DNA of 64,000 nucleotides, taken from Vibrio splendidus (GTDB lineage Bacteria; Pseudomonadota; Gammaproteobacteria; Enterobacterales; Vibrionaceae). The position numbers and the translations under genes are program-made. The notes below the pieces were generated by a model. The model did no database searches. It was given only the letters and a program-made list of their open reading frames with translations, and was not told the origin of the DNA. Positions 28,401-35,739 of the stretch are shown here, one piece after another; position 1 is the first letter of the stretch, and each line of letters begins with the position of its first letter. The DNA lies in assembly GCF_002873455.1 (NCBI RefSeq), contig NZ_MCUN01000054.1, positions 62,001 through 126,000 of the forward strand, written 5' to 3'.

Positions 28401-28551
28401 CAGCACCCAATGGTGGTCGCAACTCGCTACGGCAATTGCGGGAGGCTTAGCTTTTGCGACAGTGCTGACCTTGGTTCTGACGCCTTGTCTGTTAATGCTA
28501 GGGCGAGATAAGAAGCCCGATGTGCTCCCAAGCAACGACGGTGAAAGATAA
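25438..28551 (+). CDS. RND efflux pump inner-membrane transporter
   Basis: This 1037-residue protein has the RND layout: helix 1 (about 13-32), a large periplasmic loop to about 335, helices 2-6 (about 338-490), helix 7 (about 533-550), a second loop to about 855, then helices 8-12. In helix 4, the proton-relay pair Asp407-Asp408 of AcrB reads Asp401-Gly402 (LVDGAIVV). In helix 10, the AcrB Lys940 position reads Asn922 (VVNNNIVLID). Thus only one classic relay residue is kept; compensation by other residues is likely because related sequences share this pattern. The substrate is unknown. It lacks a local regulator gene. Confidence 0.92.
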   Translation: MYSIIDAALSRARTMLSLLALILVAGVITYITIPKESSPDITIPIIYVSVGHQGISPTDAERLLVRPIEQELRSIEGVKEMTATAAEGHASVVLEFNVGVDLTKAMADVRDAVDLAKPKLPEDSDEPTVNEVTLASEQPVLSVVLFGTVPERTIVQIAREVGDKLESYRQILEVDIAGDRDDIVEIIVDPLLMESYSLDQADIYNLIALNNRVVAAGFVDTGYGRFSVKVPSVFNSLKDVLELPIKVDGKQVVTFGDVATVRRAFRDPESFARLDGKSAVVLDIKKRAGENIIETVELVKAVMTGAQQQEGWPNNLLVKYTWDESKDVKIMLNDLQNNILSAIILVVIVIIAILGVRTALLVGISIPGSFLTGLLVLSVFGLTVNIVVLFSLIMAVGMLVDGAIVVTEFADRRMQEGENRKSAYRDAAKRMAWPITASTATTLAAFAPLLFWPDVTGEFMKFLPLTLIATLTASLIMALLFVPVLGGLIGKPQYVSPKNQARMVALHNGDFSQATGLTKAYYQTLSIAIKHPFKILISAIVLSIAVGFTYSKAGLGAEFFPEVDPPFFNVKVRSHGDLSIQEKDLIMRDIERKMLNHDEFDTVYTRTGGDDQIGLISITPVDWQYRRSVKAIIEELKAQTDQYAGVEIEYKFPDAGPPVENDLVIELSAKTPEQLDLAAKIVRNWADGNQALTNISDTASKDGIDWKVDIRRDDAARFAADATLVGNTVQFVTNGLKIGDYLPDDSSEEVDILVRYPNDKRDIGRFDQLRVKTPAGLVPITNFAQIVPDHKQDTIKRLDGKRVVNIMADMEEGYNLALELPKIEQALSELSLPSSVEFRIRGQNEEQENSSAFLQSAFLVALAVMALILITQFNSFYQAFLILSAVLFSTVGVFVGLLIFQRPFGIVMSGIGVIALAGIVVNNNIVLIDTYNQLIKRGLDKRDAILRTGVQRLRPVMLTTVTTILGLMPMVLEMNIDLINQKIEFGAPSTQWWSQLATAIAGGLAFATVLTLVLTPCLLMLGRDKKPDVLPSNDGER

Positions 28552-28571
28552 GTCATTGTTCGATGGAAATA

Positions 28572-28599
28572 AAAAGAGCGCCTTGATAGGCGCTCTTTT
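28572..28599. terminator. Bidirectional terminator between the RND operon and the M23 peptidase gene
   Basis: AAAAGAGCGCC (28572-28582) and GGCGCTCTTTT (28589-28599) form a perfect 11-bp stem with A and T flanks, serving both convergent genes. Confidence 0.92.
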
Positions 28600-28641
28600 C
28601 GTTGATTTATATGTTTCTTAACCTAATTGGTCGCTAGCAGC

Positions 28642-29931
28642 CTAATTAGTTGCTAGTAACTGGCCATATCGCTCAAGGTTATTGAGTCGAATTTCCGAGT
28701 TGGCTATGAAGGTTGCTTTTGCTTTACCCGTTAACGACTTAGATTGAGGCAATTTAACGGTACGCGCATTTTTATGTACGCCATTAACCAAGAATTCATA
28801 GTGTAAGTGCGGGCCAGTAACACGGCCAGTGCCACCTAAAGTACCGATGGTTTGACCTTGTTTTACACGCTGACCTGTTTTCACCATACGTCGCTTCATG
28901 TGCAGGTACTTGGTGATGTAGGTGTTGCTGTGTCGAATGAACACGTAGTTACCGTTGAATTGGTTGTATCCCGACTTTTGGACGATACCGTCACCCGCCG
29001 CCCAAATAGGTGTGCCAACAGGCGCTGCGTAGTCAGTACCACGGTGAGCTCGAACCTTGCCTGTTACTGGGTGTTTTCTGTTAGGGTTAAAGTTCGATGT
29101 CACACGGCGGAAATCAATCGGTGAGCGTAGGAAGGCTTTCTTCATTGCGCGACCGTTTTCATCGAAATAGTTGCCACTCTTATCATCCAATACCGCGGTA
29201 AACGAATCACCTTGGTTTTTGAACACGGCCGCCATGATCTTACCGCGTCCAACAACTTCGCCTTCAACCACTTTCTCTTGATATAAGATTTTGAAGCTAT
29301 CGTTGTTACGGATATCCAATGCAAAGTCGATATCCCAACCAAAGATGCCCGCCAGTTCCATAATTTGGTTTGCGGTCAGTCCTGCGTTCACGCCGGCATT
29401 CCAGAAGTTAGACGTGATGTTGGCTTCGGCATAGTTGTACTGGTAAGCAACATCTTTCTTGTCGAAGCTTGAGGAAAACGACTCGCCAGACTTCGTGATC
29501 TTGAAGCTTTCAAACGCACTAAGTTGTCGTTTTAACTGAATAAGGTCGTTGTTTTCATCAAAACCAAATTGCAGTACGTCGCCAGGTCTAAGGTTAGACA
29601 GCTGCTTCTTAATGTCATTATTGGTATTAAGTAGCGTGATCAGTAAGCGGTATGAGAGGCCAATACGCTCGAATAAAACAGAGGTACTTTCACCAGAACG
29701 AACAGTGTATTTCTCCCAATGGAGTACAGCCGTCGGTGGCGCGTCACTTGAGCTAACAAGTGCTGATGCATTGATAGTCAGTGGATAATGTTTCCCCACC
29801 ACTAAAGCGCCCGTATCGTCACGCAAACTGCTGACATCGGGGAGTAAGAAAATCGCGACGAAAATTACGGCACTAAAAAATGCGATAAAAGCCCGGTGCA
29901 AAATAGGAAGGCGTGCAAAAATAGACAACAT
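28642..29931 (-). CDS. shyC: M23 family D,D-endopeptidase (ShyC type)
   Basis: This 429-residue protein is anchored by one N-terminal helix (about 12-31) and acts in the periplasm, cutting peptidoglycan cross-links. An OapA/LysM-like segment (about 72-135) and a Csd3-type domain precede the M23 domain (about 270-385). The zinc ligands are visible as His296 and Asp300 in AHRGTDYAAP and His377 in PHLHYEF, with His375 as the catalytic partner. V. cholerae has three such enzymes, ShyA, ShyB and ShyC; the one beside tyrS (VC0630, from memory) is ShyC, hence the symbol. Divergent from tyrS. Confidence 0.86.
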   Translation of the reverse strand: MLSIFARLPILHRAFIAFFSAVIFVAIFLLPDVSSLRDDTGALVVGKHYPLTINASALVSSSDAPPTAVLHWEKYTVRSGESTSVLFERIGLSYRLLITLLNTNNDIKKQLSNLRPGDVLQFGFDENNDLIQLKRQLSAFESFKITKSGESFSSSFDKKDVAYQYNYAEANITSNFWNAGVNAGLTANQIMELAGIFGWDIDFALDIRNNDSFKILYQEKVVEGEVVGRGKIMAAVFKNQGDSFTAVLDDKSGNYFDENGRAMKKAFLRSPIDFRRVTSNFNPNRKHPVTGKVRAHRGTDYAAPVGTPIWAAGDGIVQKSGYNQFNGNYVFIRHSNTYITKYLHMKRRMVKTGQRVKQGQTIGTLGGTGRVTGPHLHYEFLVNGVHKNARTVKLPQSKSLTGKAKATFIANSEIRLNNLERYGQLLATN

Positions 29932-30060
29932 GTTCCGGTTCGTTCAGTAAATATTATGAAAATCGACGACGGAATAGTGTAACTGGTTTCAAAATACATC
30001 GCTATTCAAGTAAGATGTCTAATTATTATATTTTTGCCAAATCTGTGGGAGTGAACAAGA

Positions 30061-31248
30061 ATGGCGAGTATTGAAGCTGCACTAGCCGAGATCAAACGTG
30101 GCGTAGAAGAACTGATTCCAGAAGACGAACTGATTGCTAAATTAAAAGAAGGTCGTCCTTTACGCATTAAACTGGGTGCCGATCCAACTGCTCCAGATAT
30201 CCACTTAGGCCATACTGTTATCTTTAACAAGCTTCGTGCTTTCCAAGAGCTTGGTCATGAAGTGACATTCCTTATTGGTGATTTCACTGCAATGGTTGGT
30301 GATCCATCAGGTAAGAACTCAACGCGTCCACCGCTAAGCCGTGAAGACGTATTGAAGAATGCTGAAACTTACAAAGAGCAAGTATTCAAGATTTTAGACC
30401 CTGCGAAAACGCAAATTCGTTTCAACTCTGAGTGGCTATCTGAGCTTGGTGCTGAAGGCATGATTCGTCTTGCTTCTAACCAAACTGTTGCTCGTATGCT
30501 TGAGCGTGATGACTTCAAAAAGCGTTACGCTGGTGGTCAACCGATCGCCATCCACGAATTCATGTACCCACTTCTTCAAGGTCACGACTCTGTTGCACTA
30601 GAGAGTGATGTTGAGCTTGGCGGTACGGACCAGAAGTTTAATCTCCTAATGGGGCGTGAACTGCAAAAAGCAGCAGGTCAAAAACCACAAGCGGTACTGA
30701 TGATGCCACTACTTGTTGGTCTAGACGGCGTTAAGAAGATGTCTAAGTCTGCGAACAACTACATCGGTATTAGTGAAGCACCAAGTGAAATGTTTGGTAA
30801 GATCATGTCTATCTCTGACGATCTAATGTGGAGCTACTACGAGCTACTGTCTTTCCGTCCTCTTGAAGAAGTCGCGGAACTGAAAGCTGGCGTTGACGCG
30901 GGCAAAAACCCTCGTGACGTTAAAGTACTGCTAGCGAAAGAGATCATTGCGCGTTTCCACAGTGAAGCAGATGCCGAAGCCGCTGAGCAAGAGTTCGTTA
31001 ACCGTTTTGCTAAGAACCAAGTTCCTGATGAAATGCCTGAATTTGAATTCGAAGCTGGCCTGCCAATTGCGAACGTTCTAAAAGAAGCGGGTCTAGTAAA
31101 CTCTACTTCTGATGCGATGCGTATGATTAAGCAAGGCGCGGCTAAGCTTGAAGGCGAAAAAATTGAAGACAGCAAATTCGTACCTGAAGCAGGTACTGCG
31201 GTTTACCAAGTTGGTAAACGTAAGTTTGCTCGAATCACTATCAAATAA
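30061..31248 (+). CDS. tyrS: Tyrosyl-tRNA synthetase
   Basis: This 395-residue class I synthetase charges tRNA-Tyr. The HIGH-equivalent is HLGH (48-51), the KMSKS motif is exact (226-230), and an S4 RNA-binding domain ends the protein (about 333-392). E. coli TyrS has KFGKT at the second site, so this belongs to the other bacterial TyrRS branch (TyrZ-like). The ATG has GGGAG 8 nt upstream. The gene is followed by a clear terminator. Confidence 0.96.
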   Translation: MASIEAALAEIKRGVEELIPEDELIAKLKEGRPLRIKLGADPTAPDIHLGHTVIFNKLRAFQELGHEVTFLIGDFTAMVGDPSGKNSTRPPLSREDVLKNAETYKEQVFKILDPAKTQIRFNSEWLSELGAEGMIRLASNQTVARMLERDDFKKRYAGGQPIAIHEFMYPLLQGHDSVALESDVELGGTDQKFNLLMGRELQKAAGQKPQAVLMMPLLVGLDGVKKMSKSANNYIGISEAPSEMFGKIMSISDDLMWSYYELLSFRPLEEVAELKAGVDAGKNPRDVKVLLAKEIIARFHSEADAEAAEQEFVNRFAKNQVPDEMPEFEFEAGLPIANVLKEAGLVNSTSDAMRMIKQGAAKLEGEKIEDSKFVPEAGTAVYQVGKRKFARITIK

Positions 31249-31284
31249 TATCAATCTGTATATTAAATTGTGATAGTTACACCG

Positions 31285-31309
31285 AAAGGCATCTACGGAT
31301 GCCTTTTTT
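31285..31309 (+). terminator. Terminator of tyrS
   Basis: AAAGGCATC (31285-31293) and GATGCCTTT (31298-31306) pair perfectly around a 4-nt loop and run into T residues. Confidence 0.92.
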
Positions 31310-31375
31310 ATTGCCCCTTATTTATTGACAGGAATTTGACGAAGTTTTTAAACACGTATTGCTACACTATGCGCG

Positions 31376-31390
31376 CTGTCAAATTGACAG
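31376..31390. promoter_or_regulatory. Perfect palindromic operator candidate upstream of the mgtE leader
   Basis: CTGTCAA-A-TTGACAG is a perfect 15-bp odd palindrome 17 nt before the leader peptide start codon. A third copy of TTGACAG lies at 31325-31331. A TACACT -10-like box (31363-31368) sits just upstream, so a bound protein could act at the transcription start. TTGACA at 31325 might alternatively be a -35 box. Confidence 0.45.
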
Positions 31391-31407
31391 TAATTCTGGA
31401 GATTTTT

Positions 31408-31452
31408 ATGAACAATACCGACCATCCTCCTAGTTTGAATGGAGAAGAATAA
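31408..31452 (+). CDS. Putative 14-residue leader peptide upstream of the mgtE-like gene
   Basis: An ATG with GGAG 7 nt upstream opens a 14-codon frame: MNNTDHPPSLNGEE, then TAA. It has an Asp-His-Pro-Pro stretch and ends Glu-Glu. Acidic and proline-rich leader peptides control Mg2+ transporter genes in enterics (for example mgtL), where such sequences slow or destabilise ribosomes at low Mg2+ or low proline. The coding bases also form one arm of a 9-bp stem with sequence after the stop codon. Translation is inferred; a longer in-frame version starting at 31270 would cross the tyrS terminator and is unlikely. Confidence 0.5.
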   Translation: MNNTDHPPSLNGEE

Positions 31453-31507
31453 CCTGTCTCGGTATTGATCTATTGTCCTGCCGTTCAGGTAGGGTATCTT
31501 TGTTTTT
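31413..31507 (+). promoter_or_regulatory. Putative attenuator in the mgtE leader
   Basis: Stem A pairs 31413-31421 (CAATACCGA, inside the leader peptide codons) with 31459-31467 (TCGGTATTG). Stem B pairs 31477-31482 (CCTGCC) with 31488-31493 (GGTAGG, one G-U) and is followed by a T-rich run to 31507, resembling a weak terminator. An alternative, ACCTG 31452-31456 with CAGGT 31486-31490, would break stem B. A ribosome on the leader would open stem A and could switch between these forms. Confidence 0.45.
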
Positions 31508-31582
31508 CCCCCTCATTCTTTTCCACACACTAGATTCTAACAAGTAAACACACCAGCCACTTTCAGCTCTTGGTGCGCATAT

Positions 31583-31630
31583 ACCTATATATCTGTAGAT
31601 CTGTAAATCTATAGATCTATAAACCTATGC
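31583..31630. repeat. Six degenerate 8-bp tandem repeats
   Basis: Units in order: ACCTATAT, ATCTGTAG, ATCTGTAA, ATCTATAG, ATCTATAA, ACCTATGC, consensus ATCTRTAR. They contain a 12-bp palindrome TATAGATCTATA (31610-31621). The tract ends 45 bp before the mgtE-like ATG. It could be a slippage-prone spacer, a protein-binding array or a promoter with several TATA-like boxes. Confidence 0.65.
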
Positions 31631-31675
31631 TATTTGTTTTGATGGTCGTTACCTTTGCCAATCGGGAGATTCGCC

Positions 31676-32521
31676 ATGACGGTAATGAACAACACTTTTT
31701 TATCTATCGAAGCTTTGTACACAGAGCAAGACATCCAAGCTGTATCTAACGCATTTCAGCAGTACGGACGTGAGCAACAAATTAGCCTTTTGAACCGAAT
31801 GCCACTTGAAGATGCGGTGCTAGTACTGGGGCAATGCTCTCTTAGTACGATTCAGACTTTACTTAGTGAGCTAGAAGAGCAGGGCTTTGAGAAGCGCTCT
31901 CGACATCTAGCTCACCAACTAGGGCTGATCTACTCAGAGGTAGAACCGCAGCAGGGCTACCTTTCTACTGGAGTGCTTAGTCACGTTAGGCAGCGTATCG
32001 GTTGGATTATTGCGCTAGCACTATTGGGGATTGTCTCTGGGCTTATCATTGCTCAATATGAAGACATTCTCAGTCAGTTGGTACTTTTGGCGATCTACAT
32101 GCCGGTAATCGCTGCTGCGGGTGGTAACACGGGAACACAAGCTGCGACTCTGGTGATTAGAGCTTTAGCCACCGGTGAATTGAAGAAGCGTCAATGGGCC
32201 AAGGTTCTATGGAAAGAATTTAGAGTCGCTATCTGCTTAGCTCTTGCGATTGCTGTGGTGATGATTGGTCGCATCTTACTGTTTAGTGACAACCAATCAA
32301 CGGGTGGCTACGACATTAATATGATTGCTTACGCGATTGCTGTTGCGCTGTTTATTCAAGTGACGATATCCACCGTGTTAGGCGCTGGGTTACCGATTGT
32401 TGCAAGGCTATTCAAGCTTGATCCAGCGGTATTGGTGAGCCCCGTATTAGCTTCGATAGTCGATATTTCAGGGATGTGGATCTACTTCACGGTTGTGAAC
32501 TCGTTCTTAGGTATCGCTTAA
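31676..32521 (+). CDS. Short MgtE-type divalent cation transporter lacking CBS domains
   Basis: From ATG 31676 (GGGAG 7 nt upstream) the protein is 281 residues; MgtE is usually about 450. The first ~95 residues look like a remnant of the MgtE N (superhelical) domain. The gating CBS pair is absent. The membrane domain begins about residue 105 with five helices, and shows MgtE hallmarks: the loop PVIAAAGGNTGTQAATLVIRA and DPAVLVSPVLASIVDISG, whose second Asp matches the Mg2+-filter Asp of MgtE. It probably carries Mg2+ or Co2+. With the CBS gate missing, control may sit in the unusual leader. An upstream TTG (31655) is possible but poorly placed. Confidence 0.8.
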   Translation: MTVMNNTFLSIEALYTEQDIQAVSNAFQQYGREQQISLLNRMPLEDAVLVLGQCSLSTIQTLLSELEEQGFEKRSRHLAHQLGLIYSEVEPQQGYLSTGVLSHVRQRIGWIIALALLGIVSGLIIAQYEDILSQLVLLAIYMPVIAAAGGNTGTQAATLVIRALATGELKKRQWAKVLWKEFRVAICLALAIAVVMIGRILLFSDNQSTGGYDINMIAYAIAVALFIQVTISTVLGAGLPIVARLFKLDPAVLVSPVLASIVDISGMWIYFTVVNSFLGIA

Positions 32522-32556
32522 CGCTTATAAAAATATCTAAAATACATCTTAGAAAT

Positions 32557-32597
32557 AAAAATGGCGCTGAAGATTTAAGATCTTCAGCGCCATTTTT
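32557..32597. terminator. Very strong bidirectional terminator between mgtE-like gene and dacB
   Basis: Arms 32557-32574 and 32580-32597 are perfect over 18 bp (core ATGGCGCTGAAGAT) with A and T ends; it serves both convergent genes. Confidence 0.95.
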
Positions 32598-32631
32598 ATT
32601 GTTTAATTGACAGTTTCTAACAAGTTAATCG

Positions 32632-34065
32632 CTATTTGGATTTGCTCTGTGTTTGACTGAAGTTGACGACATCTGTGTAGAAAGCACGTTCAAATTGGGT
32701 GATTGGTGCTTCTACTGGTTTATCTGGGTTTGGTTTTTCAGGAAAATAATCGCGAACAAACTGCACGAAGATCGAATTTGGACTACCTGACTTATCTAAA
32801 CCAAACCCCGCCATGTTGTAGCTACCGTACAAAGAACCACTCTTCGCAATTATATTGCCTTGGATAGGTGTTTTTCTCATGCTTTGTCGGTATTTAAGGG
32901 TTCCACTCATTCCAGAGGTCGGCATAGCATCAATTAAATTGAGTTGTTGATCGTTATTCCAGATGTAACGCAGAACTTGAGCCATGGTTTGCGAGGTCAT
33001 GCGATTATTTCTCGATAATCCAGAGCCATCTACCAACTGTGCTTTGTTTAGGTCAATGTTGGCCTTGGTCAATAATATTTGCTTTATCGCTTCGGTGCCA
33101 TTATTGAAACTACCCGGTTGAACATAAAACGTTGCACCCAGTGTTTTGGTTAGGTTGTCTGCTATTAGATTGTCTGATTTCTTCAGCATGGTATCGAGCA
33201 GTTCAGGAAGCTTTTCAGAATGGTGGCTCGCAACTAACGTAGTTTTGTCTGCTTTAGCTTTTTTACCAACAATTACATCGCCTTTAACTTCGATTTTAAG
33301 CTCTTTAAGAAGCGATGTTACGACTTGGTAGGTATAAAGCTCTGGATTTTGAATCGCGAACTTGAGCGGCAGTGGTTTCTTACGCTCAATTAAGCAGCCA
33401 GAGAGCTTGTAAGTGTTATCTGGGGTAGTAATTAGCTCTAGGTCGCATTGTGTCGCCTTCTGACCTGTGCGAGTTACAGTGGCAGCGGTGGTTGTCACGT
33501 CTATTGGATAATGAGCTGGGATATATACCCGTGTCGAACCATTATCTTTTGTATAAATAGAAGCTTGTGCGCAGTTATTGTCTAACGTCATGGCGCTAGA
33601 AGGCGCGCTGTAACAAACGCCTAGAATGTCCCAAGGCCAACCAACCGCTCGTTGATAGCCGGTATAAGCCGAGTTATCAAGGTATAAGTTGCCTTTGATG
33701 GTTCTAGATTGCGACTTAGCATATTGAGCTAAAAGGCTTTTTAGGTGTTCTCGTTGTAGCGTAGGGTCACCGCTGAATGAGATCACAACATCTTTATTAG
33801 AACGAGCTATGCTGGTTGTGTAGTGAAAGTCATCCCCTAGCTCCAATTTAGCTGCCAAAGCCGTAACCAGTTTTAAAGTGCTAGCTGGTGGATAAAAGCC
33901 ATCAGTGTCGGTGTTCATTTTATTTGAATCGCCACTCAGTGACTGCAAGATTAAACTTGTGCTACTGCCATCGGGCAGTTTATTTAAAGGGGCGTAGGCG
34001 AAAGCGGTAAGTGAGTAACTACCAAGTGATAAGCCACATAGAAGTAGAGTGGATAGAAGGCGCAT
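32632..34065 (-). CDS. dacB: D-alanyl-D-alanine carboxypeptidase/endopeptidase (PBP4 family)
   Basis: This 477-residue class C penicillin-binding protein (peptidase S13) trims or cuts peptidoglycan peptides in the periplasm. A signal peptide covers about residues 1-23. The catalytic triad motifs are SxxK at Ser62-Lys65 (ASTLK), SxN at Ser297-Asn299 and KSG at 408-410 (KTG box). The family's extra insert between the first two motifs (about 85-270) is present and holds four Cys (151, 165, 207, 224). It is transcribed separately from ompU, which has its own terminator. Confidence 0.94.
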   Translation of the reverse strand: MRLLSTLLLCGLSLGSYSLTAFAYAPLNKLPDGSSTSLILQSLSGDSNKMNTDTDGFYPPASTLKLVTALAAKLELGDDFHYTTSIARSNKDVVISFSGDPTLQREHLKSLLAQYAKSQSRTIKGNLYLDNSAYTGYQRAVGWPWDILGVCYSAPSSAMTLDNNCAQASIYTKDNGSTRVYIPAHYPIDVTTTAATVTRTGQKATQCDLELITTPDNTYKLSGCLIERKKPLPLKFAIQNPELYTYQVVTSLLKELKIEVKGDVIVGKKAKADKTTLVASHHSEKLPELLDTMLKKSDNLIADNLTKTLGATFYVQPGSFNNGTEAIKQILLTKANIDLNKAQLVDGSGLSRNNRMTSQTMAQVLRYIWNNDQQLNLIDAMPTSGMSGTLKYRQSMRKTPIQGNIIAKSGSLYGSYNMAGFGLDKSGSPNSIFVQFVRDYFPEKPNPDKPVEAPITQFERAFYTDVVNFSQTQSKSK

Positions 34066-34108
34066 AGAAGATTTTCTTGGATGGCTGATGTTTTCAGTAT
34101 ACAGATAT

Positions 34109-34138
34109 AAAAAACGCCCGCTAGATAGCGGGCGTTTT
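34109..34138 (-). terminator. Terminator of ompU
   Basis: AAAACGCCCGCTA (34111-34123) and TAGCGGGCGTTTT (34126-34138) pair perfectly; on the minus strand six T follow. It lies about 40 nt past the ompU stop codon. Confidence 0.93.
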
Positions 34139-34177
34139 GATTCTCAATTAACTAATTAAACAATTAGATAATCAGAA

Positions 34178-35224
34178 TTAGAAGTCGTAACGCATACCTA
34201 GAGCTAGCTCATCCTCAGCTTGAGCTGAAGTTGCTGGAAGGTTTCCGCCAGCTGTACCGAATTGGTCACCTTTAGAGATTAGGTTGAAGTTGTACGATAC
34301 GTAGCCGCGGAAGTTAGGCTTGAAGTAGTACGTTGCGTCGATTGCGATGTTGTCTGCAGACGTTTCGTTGTTAGTTTCCGCGTTGTTGTACGTAGTTGTG
34401 AATACAGTTTGACCTAGAGTGTAAGCACCTGCTAGTTCGTAACCTGTGTAGTCGCCATCGTTTTTAGCAACTTGACCATCTGTGAATACACCAGCGAAGT
34501 ATAGGTCGCCCATAGTGTAAGAACCAGAAAGCATGTATTCGTCTTGAGCTTCGTCACCAGAGTATTGGCTAGCGTAACCAGCACCTAGCTTAACGCCAGT
34601 TTCACCGATTGCGTAGATACCTGATAGAGAGTAACCATCAGCGCTGTTGTCGCTGTAAGAAGCAACAGCATCGCCTTCGCCAGCTGGAGTACCGTCAGCT
34701 TTTAGTTCTGTACGGTCAGCAAAACGGTAGCTTGCTTTAACGCTTAGGTCTTGGAATTGACCTTTGTAAGAAAGCATGTTGTCAGCACGGTCAGCAGCAT
34801 TGATTTTCATTGCCGCAGAGTTACCGTGGTAAGCCATGATATCGGTAAAGTCAGTGATTACGCCAAGAGCGCCGTCGTTTTTACCGTAAGTTACTTCACC
34901 GAATGTACCGCCAAGTCCAGCGTAAGCGTAACGGTTAGTTAGGCTATCGCTGTTTTTGTCTGTACCTTCGCCGTTTTCAGCTGTAGTGAATTCACCTTCG
35001 TAGAAACCAACGCCGTAAAGGCCGTCTTGGATTTCAACTTGACCTAGGAAGTTAAGACGGATACGAGAGTTATCTTGTACGTTGCCATCTTTCATAGATA
35101 GGCGAGCTTCAGCACGGCCGCCCATGTCTAGAGAAGTGCCGTCTTGGTTGTATAGCTCTGAAGCGTTAGCGCCAGTAGCAAGAGCTGCAGCAGATACAGC
35201 AAGCGCGATCATAGTCTTGTTCAT
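34178..35224 (-). CDS. ompU: Outer-membrane general porin OmpU
   Basis: This 348-residue protein has a signal peptide of about 21 residues (cleavage ANA-SELYNQ) and then a 16-stranded beta-barrel pattern of alternating aromatic and polar residues. It ends in Phe (LGMRYDF), the C-terminal signal for outer-membrane assembly. An acidic composition is typical of Vibrio OmpU. In V. cholerae it is ToxR-activated; the AT-rich 500-nt upstream region is compatible with this but I did not find a clear TNAAA-N5-TNAAA array. An inverted repeat (AGGATT/AATCCT, 35265-35278) lies in its 5' leader and may matter for sRNA control. Confidence 0.94.
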   Translation of the reverse strand: MNKTMIALAVSAAALATGANASELYNQDGTSLDMGGRAEARLSMKDGNVQDNSRIRLNFLGQVEIQDGLYGVGFYEGEFTTAENGEGTDKNSDSLTNRYAYAGLGGTFGEVTYGKNDGALGVITDFTDIMAYHGNSAAMKINAADRADNMLSYKGQFQDLSVKASYRFADRTELKADGTPAGEGDAVASYSDNSADGYSLSGIYAIGETGVKLGAGYASQYSGDEAQDEYMLSGSYTMGDLYFAGVFTDGQVAKNDGDYTGYELAGAYTLGQTVFTTTYNNAETNNETSADNIAIDATYYFKPNFRGYVSYNFNLISKGDQFGTAGGNLPATSAQAEDELALGMRYDF

Positions 35225-35675
35225 GTTATTAATTCCTAATTACTGTCCATAAAGGTATTTATCAAGGATTTGAATCCTTTTTGTGTATTGCTCGTATTAA
35301 TCAAGCTTCATAATCATGCTTAGAACAAAAGCGTGAAACTTGCCAGAGCAATCCGTGGGGTACTTTTTAACCCTAAAGTTCCACCATCAGGTAGTAAAAT
35401 GATATCAATAAAAATTATGCACACTGTTTTATTGAGTTTGTCGATATCTAAATTGTTGATTTTATGTGGTTTTTATAAAAGTGTGATCTGTGTTTATTTG
35501 GTTTATTTTTGTTTTTTTTAGATATTTCATCGCCAACTTATTGATGGTGAGGTTATTATTCATTTTTGTGATGTCTGTAATTTAGACCTAGATAAAGCTT
35601 TTATAACGCAAAGTGGAATAAAGGTGATTTAGCCATAAAGTTTGTTTACACTAAGCCAAATCGTTTTGTTTCTAT
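35225..35675. other. AT-rich divergent regulatory region of ompU and greA
   Basis: About 450 nt without a credible gene. It is unusually rich in A and T, especially 35400-35640. A 62-codon frame at 35333-35521 has no ribosome site and low complexity. The region should contain the ompU and greA promoters and regulator sites. I could not place exact boxes. Confidence 0.6.
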
Positions 35676-35726
35676 CACCCAATAAGTATGTTGGGTGGAT
35701 TTATGTTGGCCAAAGAAAGCTTTGGC
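35676..35726 (+). promoter_or_regulatory. greA: Two tandem hairpins in the greA leader
   Basis: CACCCAA/TTGGGTG (35676-35682, 35691-35697) and GCCAAAG/CTTTGGC (35709-35715, 35720-35726) lie just before the greA ribosome site (GAGG at 35730-35733). E. coli greA also has a structured leader that ends transcripts early (GraL). Here the hairpins lack long T-runs, so function is uncertain. Confidence 0.5.
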
Positions 35727-35739
35727 ATAGAGGTAAAAA

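Noticed and set aside
31270..31452. 60-codon frame extending the leader peptide upstream
   Set aside because: It starts within the tyrS terminator region and has no ribosome site; only the last 14 codons have a good start signal.
35333..35521. 62-codon frame upstream of greA
   Set aside because: AT-rich, low-complexity product, no ribosome site; lies in the ompU/greA control region.
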